Source: Pseudomonadota bacterium (lineage in GTDB: Bacteria > Pseudomonadota > Gammaproteobacteria > Acidiferrobacterales > UBA6901). Taken from it: a stretch of DNA of 64,000 nucleotides. The stretch is from contig DAHXOO010000006.1 in NCBI GenBank assembly GCA_027364845.1, positions 1 through 64,000 on the forward strand. The letters are read 5' to 3'. The stretch's first letter is position 1; each line of letters starts with the position of its first letter. The position numbers and the translations under genes were made by a program. Of the stretch, positions 1 through 8,345 are shown in pieces. The notes under the pieces were generated by a model. It did no database searches. It saw nothing but the letters and a program-made list of their open reading frames with translations, and was not told where the DNA came from.

Positions 1-1957
1 CCCCCCAGTCGCCCTCGATGAGGCGCTCGTCATGCTCACCGTGGTGACGCAGGGCATTCGGGCAATCGCTGCGGTGGACGGTAACACCCTGGCCACGCGT
101 GATGAAACCGACGATAGCGTCCCCCGGTACCGGATTGCAGCAGCGACCCATGCGCGTGAGCAAGTTCCCAACCCCCTGTATCGTCACCCCCGAACGCGAT
201 GGGTGTGCTGACTGCATACGTGCCGGCGGAATCGTTGCGGGCGTCACGACACGCGACGGTGCGAGATCCTGGACAGCCGCCACGATCTGTGCCGGACGCA
301 CATCACCCCGGCCGATGGCAGCGAGAAAATCCTCGACCTTGCTGAAATTGAAGTAATGCATCAACTTCTCATAGTTCACGTCGCTCATTCCGAGACGCTG
401 GAACTCACGCTCCAGTCCGGCACGCCCGGCCGAGACGCTGCTTTCATAGTTCTGCAGCCGGAACCAGGATTGCACCTTGGTGCGCGCTTTCGAGGTGTGC
501 AGATAGCCCAGGTGCGGGCTCAGCCAATCGCGGCTTGGCCCTCCCTCCTTGACTGTCAGGACCTCGACCCGCTCGCCAGTGCCAAGCACATAGGTCAGCG
601 GCACAATGCGCCCGTTAACCTTTGCGCCACGGCAGCGATGACCCACATCGGTGTGGATGTGGTAAGCAAAATCAAGCGGCGTCGACCCTTGCGGCAGGTC
701 AACGATATTCCCTTTCGGCGTGAAGACGTAGACGCGCTCGCTGAATACCACCGACTTGAACTGATCGACAAACTCACTAGCCTCGGCAATCTCGTCCTTC
801 CACTCGAGCAGCTGACGCAACCATGTTATCTTTCGATCGAAAATGGTGTCTGGCCTGGCGTCCTCCTTGTAGCGCCAGTGCGCCGCTACGCCAAGCTCGG
901 ACTGCTGGTGCATTTCGCGGGTACGCAGCTGCACCTCCACCGTCTTGCCATCGGGTCCGATCACGGCGGTGTGAATCGAACGGTAGTTGTTCTCCTTGGG
1001 GGTAGTAATGTAGTCGTCGAACTCCCCGGGAATGTAGGGCCACAAGGAATGTACGACGCCGAGCGCTGCGTAACAGTCGCGGACTTCATCAACCAGCACT
1101 CGAACCGCGCGCACATCGAAGATCTGACTGAAGTCCTTGCCCTTGCGCTGCATCTTGCGCCAGATCCCATAAATGTGTTTGGGCCGCCCGGTAACCTCGG
1201 CCCCGATGCCGGCGCGCCGCAGTTCCACGGTCAGCATGTCGACGAAACGCTCTATGTACTGCTCGCGATCCACCCGGCGCTCCGCGAGCCAGCCCGCGAT
1301 CTGGCGGTAGGCCTGCGGCTCAAGATGGCGAAACGCGAGGTCCTCCAACTCCCACTTGAACTGCCAGATTCCAAGACGGTTGGCGAGCGGTGCAAAAATA
1401 TCCATGGTTTCGCGCGCGATACGCCGTCGGCTGTCGTCGGGAAGCGCTCCGAGCGTGCGTATGTCATGCAACCGGCCGGCAAGCTTGATGAGCACCACGC
1501 TCACATCCTCGGCCATGGCCAACAGCATTTTGCGCAGGTTCTCGGCCTGAGCATGCTCCTTCCTGCCCCTGTCGGTCGGCTCATGAATCTCATGGATCAT
1601 GTCCATTTTCGTGACACCATCCACGAGCAGCGCCACGCGCTGGCCGAATTCCTGCCGGATCACATCAAGTCCAAGCTGCGCATCTACCACGGCATCGTGC
1701 AGAATCCCCGCCGCAATAGTCTCGTAGTCCACATGCAGGTTGGCCAAGATATGGGCAACAGCTAGGGCATGGTGGAAATCAGACGAAGCGCCGGCGCGCC
1801 CCTGACCGGCGTGCGCCGCCTGTGCGAAAAGACCCGCCCGGCGTATGAATTCGCATTCCTCAGGCCGGTAATCCGGATGCAGGCTCTCGAGCCAGCTTTC
1901 GATCTCAATCGCATCCTTGCTGCCGATTCCGGAATGTTTACTTGTGACGTTTACCAT
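1..1957 (-). CDS. relA: RelA, (p)ppGpp synthetase I (3' end beyond window)
   Basis: Ribosome-associated GTP pyrophosphokinase making (p)ppGpp in the stringent response. Reading the minus strand from ATG at 1957 gives about 652 open codons running off the left edge; only the C-terminal ACT region is missing. Visible in order: a pseudo-hydrolase region with HD at about residues 87-88, followed by AVVD where active hydrolases have an ED pair; the synthetase domain with RPKHIYGIWRKM, EFDDYITTPKENNYRSIHT and VQLRTREMHQQSELGVAAHW; the TGS domain (VYVFTPKGNIVDLPQG); and CCNPVPGD near the C terminus. The acidic EFDD motif is that of monofunctional RelA; bifunctional SpoT/Rel have a basic version. A long plus-strand open frame at 356-1765 is only its shadow. 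The start was chosen by agreement with the RelA N terminus; the upstream ribosome site is weak. Confidence 0.95.
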   Translation of the reverse strand, partial: MVNVTSKHSGIGSKDAIEIESWLESLHPDYRPEECEFIRRAGLFAQAAHAGQGRAGASSDFHHALAVAHILANLHVDYETIAAGILHDAVVDAQLGLDVIRQEFGQRVALLVDGVTKMDMIHEIHEPTDRGRKEHAQAENLRKMLLAMAEDVSVVLIKLAGRLHDIRTLGALPDDSRRRIARETMDIFAPLANRLGIWQFKWELEDLAFRHLEPQAYRQIAGWLAERRVDREQYIERFVDMLTVELRRAGIGAEVTGRPKHIYGIWRKMQRKGKDFSQIFDVRAVRVLVDEVRDCYAALGVVHSLWPYIPGEFDDYITTPKENNYRSIHTAVIGPDGKTVEVQLRTREMHQQSELGVAAHWRYKEDARPDTIFDRKITWLRQLLEWKDEIAEASEFVDQFKSVVFSERVYVFTPKGNIVDLPQGSTPLDFAYHIHTDVGHRCRGAKVNGRIVPLTYVLGTGERVEVLTVKEGGPSRDWLSPHLGYLHTSKARTKVQSWFRLQNYESSVSAGRAGLEREFQRLGMSDVNYEKLMHYFNFSKVEDFLAAIGRGDVRPAQIVAAVQDLAPSRVVTPATIPPARMQSAHPSRSGVTIQGVGNLLTRMGRCCNPVPGDAIVGFITRGQGVTVHRSDCPNALRHHGEHDERLIEGDWG

Positions 1958-2577
1958 GCAAATCCGCCAGGGGGGTTCCCTGCTCCATTACGCTATGATG
2001 GGGTCGCTGCTGCTGACATCAACTCTCCCGGTTTCATCAGTGCCACCCCAGGATCGAAAACTACATGCAGGTGACAGGCTCGGGCCAATCCGACAGCCAC
2101 CCGCTCGCAAATGCCGTGCCAACCCCTTGCACTGGCCTCCCGGTACCGTTCCCCGCCAGGACCCCGACCATGTGCCCGGAATGCGGGCAGGCTTGGCATT
2201 TTGGGAGAGGTAAGGAAGGAAGGATAGCGCCGTTCATTTAGACTGAATATAATCTCCTTTACCCTCCACAGCTCGCGGGATTACACAGGCCTGCGGGACA
2301 AAGGGGCAGGACCGGGCAACGCATCGCCCAGGCGAGGAAACTGCGGCTGGATATCGCCGGCGTCGTGGGCACTGCGGCAAGATGGCCGCGAGCGGCTCAC
2401 GAAGAAGTCGCCGAGAAACGGTGGCATTTTTTCCAGGAAGAGGGGGATGACAAGCCGGAAAACGCTGCCGGTAGATCAAGGATGAGGAAGACGCAACGGG
2501 ATGAATCATTACACATTCAGAACGTAAAGATAACGAGCACAATAGGCAACACCAAGTTCAGTCAGGAGCAATGAAGA
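1958..2577. other. Intergenic, relA to cytochrome genes; no convincing gene
   Basis: This 620-base stretch lies between divergently oriented relA and the cytochrome pair, so it must hold both promoters. Short frames exist on both strands but none shows a recognisable domain together with a good ribosome site. A 58-codon plus-strand frame from 2064 ends with a CPECG motif, which is not enough to call a gene. Confidence 0.5.
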
Positions 2578-2916
2578 ATGCACAAACACAGCCTTTGCAG
2601 CCTAGTGACATGCAGTATCCTGGTCGCCGTCTCGGGAGCGGCATTGGCCACCGGCAATCCGATTTCCGGCAAAGCCAAAGCCTTCGACTGCGCCGGGTGC
2701 CACGCGGTACCAGACTACCGGTACCTTTATCCCTCCAACAGGGTGCCGAAGCTTGGCGGACAGCACGCAGCCTACATCGTGAACGCGCTCAAGGAATACA
2801 AGTCGGGGGCGCGTCCCAACCCGACGATGCACGCAAACGCCTCAAGCTTGAGCGATCAGGACATGCAGGACATCGCCGCATTCTTCGCCAGCCAGAAAAA
2901 CCAACCCGGCAAGTAA
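2578..2916 (+). CDS. Exported monohaem class I cytochrome c (c4/c553-like)
   Basis: A 112-residue protein with an N-terminal signal peptide (hydrophobic core about residues 8-24, ending ALA) and a single haem-binding motif CAGCH. The pattern KLGGQHAAYIVNALKEYKSG, then PTMHANASSLS with a likely axial Met, then DMQDIAAFFASQ is typical of one half of cytochrome c4 and of c553-type periplasmic electron carriers. It is followed 19 bases later by a second cytochrome of the same family, so the two are probably cotranscribed. The electron donor and acceptor cannot be inferred, since no oxidase or dehydrogenase gene lies nearby. Start: ATG shortly after a purine-rich AGGAGCAATGAAGA stretch. Confidence 0.9.
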   Translation: MHKHSLCSLVTCSILVAVSGAALATGNPISGKAKAFDCAGCHAVPDYRYLYPSNRVPKLGGQHAAYIVNALKEYKSGARPNPTMHANASSLSDQDMQDIAAFFASQKNQPGK

Positions 2917-2938
2917 CAGCCCAAGGAACAGTATCGTG

Positions 2939-3280
2939 ATGAGAACTGCAATCATTATGACCATGACAGGCGCACTCGCCCTCGCTTCCGCAAATGCGCT
3001 TGCCGATGGCAACGCGGCCGCCGGAAAGACGAAATCGACGGTGTGCCAGAGCTGCCACGGCGTCGATGGCAACAGCACCAATTCCGAGTTTCCTCGGCTT
3101 GCCGGCCAGTACCCGGACTACCTGATTCATGCGCTGAAACAATACAAATCCGGGGCGCGCAAGAACGCCATCATGAACGGCTTTGCCGCGAGTCTTTCGA
3201 CCCAGGATATGGAGGATATTGCAGCCTATTTCTCCAGCCAGAAGGGGTTAAATGTGCTGCGCTACAACATGCCAAAATAA
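2939..3280 (+). CDS. Exported monohaem class I cytochrome c, second of pair
   Basis: A 113-residue periplasmic cytochrome c with a signal peptide (MRTAIIMTMTGALALASANALA) and one haem site CQSCHG. It shares with the preceding protein the pattern PRLAGQYPDYLIHALKQYKSGAR, a Met in the IMNGFAASLS segment as probable sixth ligand, and DMEDIAAYFSSQK. The pair looks like a tandem duplication, or a two-haem c4 functionally split over two polypeptides. ATG at 2939 is preferred; GTG at 2936 is directly in front and in frame. An AAGGA ribosome site lies at 2923-2927. The C-terminal tail (GLNVLRYNMPK) is not shared with its neighbour. Confidence 0.9.
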   Translation: MRTAIIMTMTGALALASANALADGNAAAGKTKSTVCQSCHGVDGNSTNSEFPRLAGQYPDYLIHALKQYKSGARKNAIMNGFAASLSTQDMEDIAAYFSSQKGLNVLRYNMPK

Positions 3281-3795
3281 TCCGCCCGATCCATACCCGG
3301 ATTTCGGCAGGGTTTAGATGTGTGTTTCACCCCTGCCTCACGTGAACGGAACCGACCCGGCCCGACGCGGCGTCGTGCTTTGCGACAGTCTGCGCAGGCC
3401 GGGATCGCCCCGGCAGATCGATGCGACAACAGCCATTCCAACTGCGAGCGCCGCTGTTATCTCGTGGCGGGTGCATTCGTCGCTCGGAAATCACCGCGGC
3501 GGGTTACCACGATCCGAGCCGTACGCAGCGCAGCTCCGTCAATCACGTTTTGCCGAGTCAGTTGCGTGACCGCTCTCGAACCTTTTGATGGGCGGCCATA
3601 GGCCGGTTTGCGGGTTCAGCCGCTAAGAAGTCTAGAGTTTCCTTTCGGTTCGCGCCGCGGTGGACAGGCCTGCGAAGACAAGCCCGCGGCCGGCTCCAGA
3701 GACGACGCGCTGCCTGCGACTTGAACCGGCGCAGCGCAGCCCTCATAGTGCTAGCAATCAGGGGCGTCGAAACACCGCGATGTCCGGATTGACCG
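3281..3795. other. Intergenic, cytochrome pair to cbpA; no convincing gene
   Basis: About 515 bases with only short overlapping frames on both strands and no recognisable protein. The right part holds the probable promoter of cbpA, listed separately. No clear intrinsic terminator was seen after the cytochromes. Confidence 0.45.
3720..3748 (+). promoter_or_regulatory. Possible sigma32 (heat-shock) promoter for cbpA-cbpM
   Basis: CTTGAA at 3720-3725 is followed 14 bases later by CCCTCATAG at 3740-3748. The heat-shock consensus is CTTGAA, an 11-16 base gap, then CCCCATnT, so the -35 is perfect and the -10 is close but has an extra base. It lies 48 bases before the DnaJ-family gene cbpA, a typical sigma32 target. 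Assigned by eye only. Confidence 0.4.
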
Positions 3796-4749
3796 ATGCA
3801 ATACAAAGATTACTACAAGATCATGGGGCTCACCCGTGACTCCAATGCGGACGCGATCAAGCGCGCCTATCGCAAACTCGCGCGCAAGTACCACCCCGAT
3901 GTAAGCAAGGAACCACAGGCGGAGGAACGCTTCAAGGAGCTTGGCGAGGCCTACGAGGTCCTGCGCGACCCGCAGAAACGTGCTGCTTACGATCACCTCG
4001 GCTCTACCTGGCAGCCGGGACAGGAATTCACCCCGCCGCCGGACTGGCAAACGGAAGGGTTCGGTTTTAATCGAAGCACCGCCGCCGGTGGCGCAACGGC
4101 GAACCACTTCAGCGACTTTTTCGAAACCCTCTTTGGGCACGCCTTTCATGCCAGACCCGACGCATCGGGCACGGGCGCGCGAGTGCGCGGGCAAGATCAG
4201 CGCGCCAAGGTCGCAATCAGCCTCGATGACGCATACCGCGGTACGACGCACGTCATTCAGGTAGCCGTAGCGGAAGCTGATGCAACCGGCAACAGAGGCA
4301 CACGCAACCACACGCTTCAGGTCCGGATCCCCTCCGGTATTGTACAGGGCCAGCAGATACGCCTTGCCGGGCAGGGTTCTCCGGGAATGGGCGGCGGTCC
4401 CCGCGGAGACCTCTATCTGGAGGTTCAATTGCAGCCACATCCGTATTTCGAAGCCGAAGGACGCGACATCTACCTCAATCTGCCGCTCACTCCGTGGGAA
4501 GCCGCACTCGGCGCTCAGCTCACGGTGCCGACGCTCGGAGGCAAGGTCGAGGTCAAGATCCCTGCGGGTTCGCAGGCCGGGCAGAAACTGCGGCTCAAGG
4601 GACGGGGCCTGGGCGGAAAAACGCCTGGGGACCAGTACATCGTGCTCCAGATTGTGGCGCCACCGGCCTTGACCCCCGCCGCCAGGGAGGCCTACGAACG
4701 GATGTCGCAGGAGCTGCAGTTCAACCCGCGCAGCCACATGGGGGTGTAA
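3796..4749 (+). CDS. cbpA: CbpA, DnaJ-class cochaperone
   Basis: A 317-residue Hsp40 that stimulates DnaK ATPase; the CbpA class also binds curved DNA in the nucleoid. The N-terminal J domain (about residues 1-70) has YYKIMGLTRDSNADAIKRAY and the HPD tripeptide in KYHPDVS. A Gly/Phe-poor linker follows, then the two C-terminal beta-barrel substrate-binding domains (QRAKVAISLDDAYRGTT, LRLKGRGLGGKTPGDQY). The Cys-rich zinc domain of DnaJ is absent, which separates CbpA from DnaJ. The next gene, starting one base after the stop, encodes the dedicated modulator CbpM, which supports the assignment. A candidate heat-shock promoter lies just upstream. Confidence 0.95.
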   Translation: MQYKDYYKIMGLTRDSNADAIKRAYRKLARKYHPDVSKEPQAEERFKELGEAYEVLRDPQKRAAYDHLGSTWQPGQEFTPPPDWQTEGFGFNRSTAAGGATANHFSDFFETLFGHAFHARPDASGTGARVRGQDQRAKVAISLDDAYRGTTHVIQVAVAEADATGNRGTRNHTLQVRIPSGIVQGQQIRLAGQGSPGMGGGPRGDLYLEVQLQPHPYFEAEGRDIYLNLPLTPWEAALGAQLTVPTLGGKVEVKIPAGSQAGQKLRLKGRGLGGKTPGDQYIVLQIVAPPALTPAAREAYERMSQELQFNPRSHMGV

Positions 4750-4750
4750 G

Positions 4751-5080
4751 GTGCCGGACAAACCCGTGACAATTACCGCCACCGTGCTCGATGAAGATAT
4801 GACGCTCACCGTCGCTCAGCTATGCGAGTCACTCGGACTGGAACTGGATGAGCTCATTGGATACGTGCAGGAAGGCCTGGTGGAACCGCGCGGCATCAGC
4901 CCGCAAACATGGAGCTTTCCCGGCCCGGCGTTGAAGCGTCTGCACACTGCATTGCGACTAAGGCGGGAACTTGAGATTGACCTCGCCGGCACCATCCTCG
5001 CTGTCGAACTGCTGGAGGAGATCGAACACCTGCGCGCGCGCGTGCACGCGCTCGAGCTACTGCTGGGCGAGGCGCGTTAG
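4751..5080 (+). CDS. cbpM: CbpM, modulator of CbpA
   Basis: A 109-residue MerR-like helical protein. In the E. coli pair CbpM binds the J domain of CbpA and inhibits both cochaperone and DNA-binding activity. Features seen: TLTVAQLCESLGLELDELIGYVQEGLVEPRG, the winged-helix start typical of CbpM, and a C-terminal helix with LRRELEIDLAGTILAVELLEEIEHLRARVHALE, a probable coiled coil. It starts with GTG at 4751, one base after the cbpA stop, so translation is probably coupled. Confidence 0.9.
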   Translation: MPDKPVTITATVLDEDMTLTVAQLCESLGLELDELIGYVQEGLVEPRGISPQTWSFPGPALKRLHTALRLRRELEIDLAGTILAVELLEEIEHLRARVHALELLLGEAR

Positions 5081-5795
5081 CACGCTATAGCATGCGGGCA
5101 GCCACACGCGCCCACTCTGCGCCCCTCGCCGACCATTGGAACCCCACCACCGGACCATGCTCGGGCACTCCACGCCCTTGGACATTGCCGCCCGATTGTT
5201 CAAGCCGGAATGCACAAAAGAAATGACGTCGTTCGCCGCCGATGAGACTGCTTGCAGAGGTGGTCATGGGTTGCTGTGACAAGCGGCGCAGTCAATGCAT
5301 CGATCCACGTTCGCTACGGCGGTGCTATCCCGACATCAAGTATCACAAATGGGGACTGGGCAGGGTGGCGCGCAAGTTCGACATCCGCTCGACGATCAAA
5401 GTCCGCTCCATGTCCGCCCGCACAACGGGCGCAGCCCGCAGAAGCAGCGATCGAGGAACTGCCGGCCAGTGCCTGCCCGATCCGGAATCGCGCCGAAACT
5501 GGGTTGCTTGAGCATGCTGCCCCGCAGCCGGAACTGCGGCCACTAACCCTAGGCTCCGACATAACGCTGCCGGCTGTTTCAACAGCAGCCAGCCGCTCTC
5601 TTGGGTGGGGCACAGCAACAGGGCATAATTCGCCTTGATCTTCCGGGTACCAACACGCCCTGCCCGACCGGGCCTGGCGGCGATCCGGCAGCGAAGATGG
5701 CATCGCTTTGCAGTTTGCGGCGAAGGACGTGCCAGGCCCGTCAAAGCAGGCTATCCTCACGGGAGGAGCCACACAAAAAAAGCAAATGGGGGGAA
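5081..5795. other. Intergenic, cbpM to lytic transglycosylase; no convincing gene
   Basis: About 715 bases. Several frames of 80-175 codons cross it on both strands, including one that would extend the next gene upstream from 5601. All are Arg/Ser/Ala/Pro-rich, lack a good ribosome site and match no family I know. I see no RNA gene or terminator. It may be decayed sequence. Confidence 0.45.
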
Positions 5796-6392
5796 ATGCC
5801 TGTGTTCCAGCGGATAACCAGCCTCTCCGCCCTCTGGGCAATCATGGCATCACTGGTCTTGCTCACTCCAGCCTTTGGCGCCAACCGGCAAGCGGCGGTC
5901 GACCCGGCGCTCAAAGCGCTGCTCAAGAAGGCAGTGAACGATCCGCGCAGCTTCCGGGACCGGTTCGACGCTGAAGTCTGGCTCATGGACATGTCGCAGC
6001 GCCTCAAGTCACGCATCCCCAATGATGCCTTCCGCATGCAACTGCTTGAGAACGTTCACTACGAAGCTATCCGTGCCGGCCTGAAGCCAGAACTGGTGTT
6101 GTCCGTGATTCAGGTTGAAAGCAACTTTCACCGATTTGCAATTTCGGTTTCCGGCGCCCGTGGCCTCATGCAGGTGATGCCATTCTGGCTGAAAGAACTC
6201 GGGAAACCGGGGGACGACCTGTTCCGAATACAGACGAATCTTCGTTACGGGTGCACTATTCTCAAGTACTACCTGGACAAGGAACATGGCAACCTGAGCG
6301 ACGCTCTCGCCTTCTACAATGGCAGTCCGGGCCAGGAGCGGTATGTGGCGCAGGTATACCAGGCTTTCGAAACGAGTTGGCTTCCACAGTGA
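5796..6392 (+). CDS. Exported lytic transglycosylase, SLT domain
   Basis: A 198-residue periplasmic peptidoglycan lytic transglycosylase. It has a signal peptide at about residues 1-28 (ITSLSALWAIMASLVLLTPAFG) and an SLT fold from about residue 90: LVLSVIQVESNFHRFAIS with the catalytic Glu, SGARGLMQVMPFW, then NLRYGCTILKYYL and ALAFYNGSPG. The longer open frame from 5601 would put a non-secretory extension in front of a good signal peptide, so ATG at 5796, preceded by a run of G residues, is the likely start. It ends 9 bases from the convergent acylphosphatase gene. Similar small SLT proteins are widespread in gammaproteobacteria. Confidence 0.9.
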   Translation: MPVFQRITSLSALWAIMASLVLLTPAFGANRQAAVDPALKALLKKAVNDPRSFRDRFDAEVWLMDMSQRLKSRIPNDAFRMQLLENVHYEAIRAGLKPELVLSVIQVESNFHRFAISVSGARGLMQVMPFWLKELGKPGDDLFRIQTNLRYGCTILKYYLDKEHGNLSDALAFYNGSPGQERYVAQVYQAFETSWLPQ

Positions 6393-6401
6393 GCAACGAC
6401 G

Positions 6402-6698
6402 TCAATAGTGCACGCTGAATTCGGTGAACCGCTCATCCAGCGCGGGAAAACGCGTAACCATGGTTACCCGGGCGCCAGGGGGACCCCGCCATAACCATTC
6501 CTCGAGCTGCCTGATCTCCTGATCCCCGCCGCAGGCGACAACCTCGACAGACCCATCGTCCTGGTTTCTGACCCAGCCGCACAGCCCGAGACGCCGTCCC
6601 TCGCGCTGGGTCGCAATACGAAAAGACACACCCTGGACCCGGCCCGACACGACAAAACGCGCGCAGAACGACGAAACCATGTCCGCACCATGCACCAT
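6402..6698 (-). CDS. acyP: Acylphosphatase
   Basis: A small enzyme (98 residues from 6698, or 92 from 6680) hydrolysing acyl phosphates such as carbamoyl and acetyl phosphate. It carries the family signature: GRVQGVSFR with the catalytic Arg, then GWVRNQDDGSVEV with the catalytic Asn, and the C-terminal ending FTEFSVHY. ATG at 6698 is favoured because GAGGTG stands six bases before it; ATG at 6680 matches the usual protein start better but has no clear ribosome site. The reading frame stays open much further upstream (to 8588), but that part is only the shadow of aspA. Confidence 0.9.
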   Translation of the reverse strand: MVHGADMVSSFCARFVVSGRVQGVSFRIATQREGRRLGLCGWVRNQDDGSVEVVACGGDQEIRQLEEWLWRGPPGARVTMVTRFPALDERFTEFSVHY

Positions 6699-6944
6699 CC
6701 CGTTCACCTCAGATCCACAGACATTCGCAGGCACCCGCCCCTCGCAACGCCCGGCGGCCCCGGCCCGGCAGTAGTGCCCGTATACAAGCACCGCCGGACA
6801 TCGGCCGGGCGTACGAATTCCGCGGGCGCTCGACCTGAAGCGCTTGCCCGGACCGGCACGATCGCCTGCGATATAATGCCGCGCTGACGGATCTCGAGAC
6901 AACCGGGCCCGTCGTTTTTCGCCTTTCGCCACCCAGGAGCCGAT

Positions 6945-8345
6945 ATGACCGCATCCTTTCGCACGGAAAAAGACAGCCTTGGCGAGTTTCAAGTGCCCGC
7001 CGATGCCTGGTACGGAATCCAGACCGCGCGTGCCGCAGGCAACTTTCCGATTTCCGGACGCCGCCCTGACCGTGACTTCATCATCGCCCACGCCCGCATC
7101 AAGTATGCCGCGGCACGCGCAAACTTCGCCGCCGGCTGGCTTGATGAGCGCAGCACGCAGGCCATCCTGAAAGCTGCCGCGGAAATCATCGACGGGAACT
7201 ACCACGAGGAATTCGTGGTGGACCGCTTTCAGGCCGGTGCAGGAACCAGCCATAACATGAATACCAATGAGGTCATCGCCAATCTGGCCAACGTGGGCCT
7301 GGGAGGAAAAAAGGGCGAATACAAGCCGGTCAATCCCAACGATCATGTCAATATGGGCCAGAGCACGAATGACACGATTCCCACCGCGATCCGGCTTGCT
7401 GCACTCGCCAAACTGCCGCACCTTGTGGCGGCAGTCGAGGCGATGGCCTCGGAGTACGAGCGGATCGGCCAGCGGGAGGCGCGGACTATCAAAAGCGCGC
7501 GTACCCATCTGCAGGATGCCGTGCCGACTACGCTCGGGAGAGAGTTTCAGGCGTACGCCTGGACATTGCGCCGTTGCGCGCGCGGAGTTCTGGCCACACG
7601 ACCATTGCTGTGCGACATCGGGCTCGGCGGCACAGCGGCAGGCACCGGCCTCAACACGAGCCCTGGCTATGTCGAACGCGTCGCGCAGGAGCTCGTGCAG
7701 TTGACGCACGAGCCAATCTGCTTTGGCGCCGATCTGAGTGCCCAGATGCCGTCGATGTCCGACCTGATGCAGCTGTCCGGCGCCATACGAACGGTCGCGC
7801 TTGAACTGACCCGTATCAGCAATGACATGCGGTTGCTCGCATCCGGACCGCGTACTGGTCTGGCCGAGATCCAGCTGCCCGCGGTGCAGCCCGGATCGAG
7901 CATCATGCCAGGAAAGGTCAATCCAGTGATGTTCGAGATGCTGAACCAGGTCTGCTATCAGGTCATCGGGCAGGACACGGCAGTCGCGCTCATGGTCCAG
8001 GCAGGCCAACTCGAGCTCAACGTGATGATGCCCGCGCTCGCCTCGGCCTTGTTCGACGCAATGGATTGGCTCACCAACGCCGTCAGGGCCACCACCGAGA
8101 AAAACCTCAAGGGCCTGACCGTTGATCGCGCCCGCTGCCGCGAGTATGCGCACGCCAGCGTCGGGCTCGCCACGCTGCTCAATACGGCCATCGGCTACGC
8201 TGCGGCCGCCGAAGTCGCCAAGGAATCGCAGCATAGTGGCCGGCCGGTGCGTGACATCGTGGCAGCACGCGGCCTGATGAGCGCGGACAGATTCGAGCGT
8301 CTGGTGGAAGAGGCTGCCATTCGCGGCAACATCGAAAAGCCGTGA
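6945..8345 (+). CDS. aspA: Aspartate ammonia-lyase (aspartase/fumarase superfamily)
   Basis: A 466-residue enzyme of the fumarase/aspartase superfamily, here probably converting L-aspartate to fumarate and ammonia. The superfamily signature GSSIMPGKVNP is present. Several segments resemble aspartase more than fumarase C: FQAGAGTSHNMNTNEVIAN, NPNDHVNMGQSTND, TTLGREFQAYAW, and MLNQVCYQVIGQDTAVALMVQAGQLELNVMMP (broken here only by its own length). Class II fumarase remains the alternative, since substrate choice inside this family is hard to read by eye. AGGAG at 6935-6939 precedes ATG at 6945. The last codons overlap the GTG start of gluQ. Confidence 0.8.
   Translation: MTASFRTEKDSLGEFQVPADAWYGIQTARAAGNFPISGRRPDRDFIIAHARIKYAAARANFAAGWLDERSTQAILKAAAEIIDGNYHEEFVVDRFQAGAGTSHNMNTNEVIANLANVGLGGKKGEYKPVNPNDHVNMGQSTNDTIPTAIRLAALAKLPHLVAAVEAMASEYERIGQREARTIKSARTHLQDAVPTTLGREFQAYAWTLRRCARGVLATRPLLCDIGLGGTAAGTGLNTSPGYVERVAQELVQLTHEPICFGADLSAQMPSMSDLMQLSGAIRTVALELTRISNDMRLLASGPRTGLAEIQLPAVQPGSSIMPGKVNPVMFEMLNQVCYQVIGQDTAVALMVQAGQLELNVMMPALASALFDAMDWLTNAVRATTEKNLKGLTVDRARCREYAHASVGLATLLNTAIGYAAAAEVAKESQHSGRPVRDIVAARGLMSADRFERLVEEAAIRGNIEKP

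Noticed and set aside
356-1765. 469-codon plus-strand open frame opposite relA
   Set aside because: It is the antisense shadow of relA, whose minus-strand translation shows clear synthetase and TGS motifs; the plus frame has no domain or ribosome site.
2064-2240. 58-codon plus-strand frame with a CPECG motif
   Set aside because: Short, weak ribosome site, only one Cys pair; could be chance in the relA upstream region.
5242-5511. Frame with clustered Cys and basic residues (CDKRRSQC)
   Set aside because: No recognisable family, no ribosome site, and other frames overlap it equally well.
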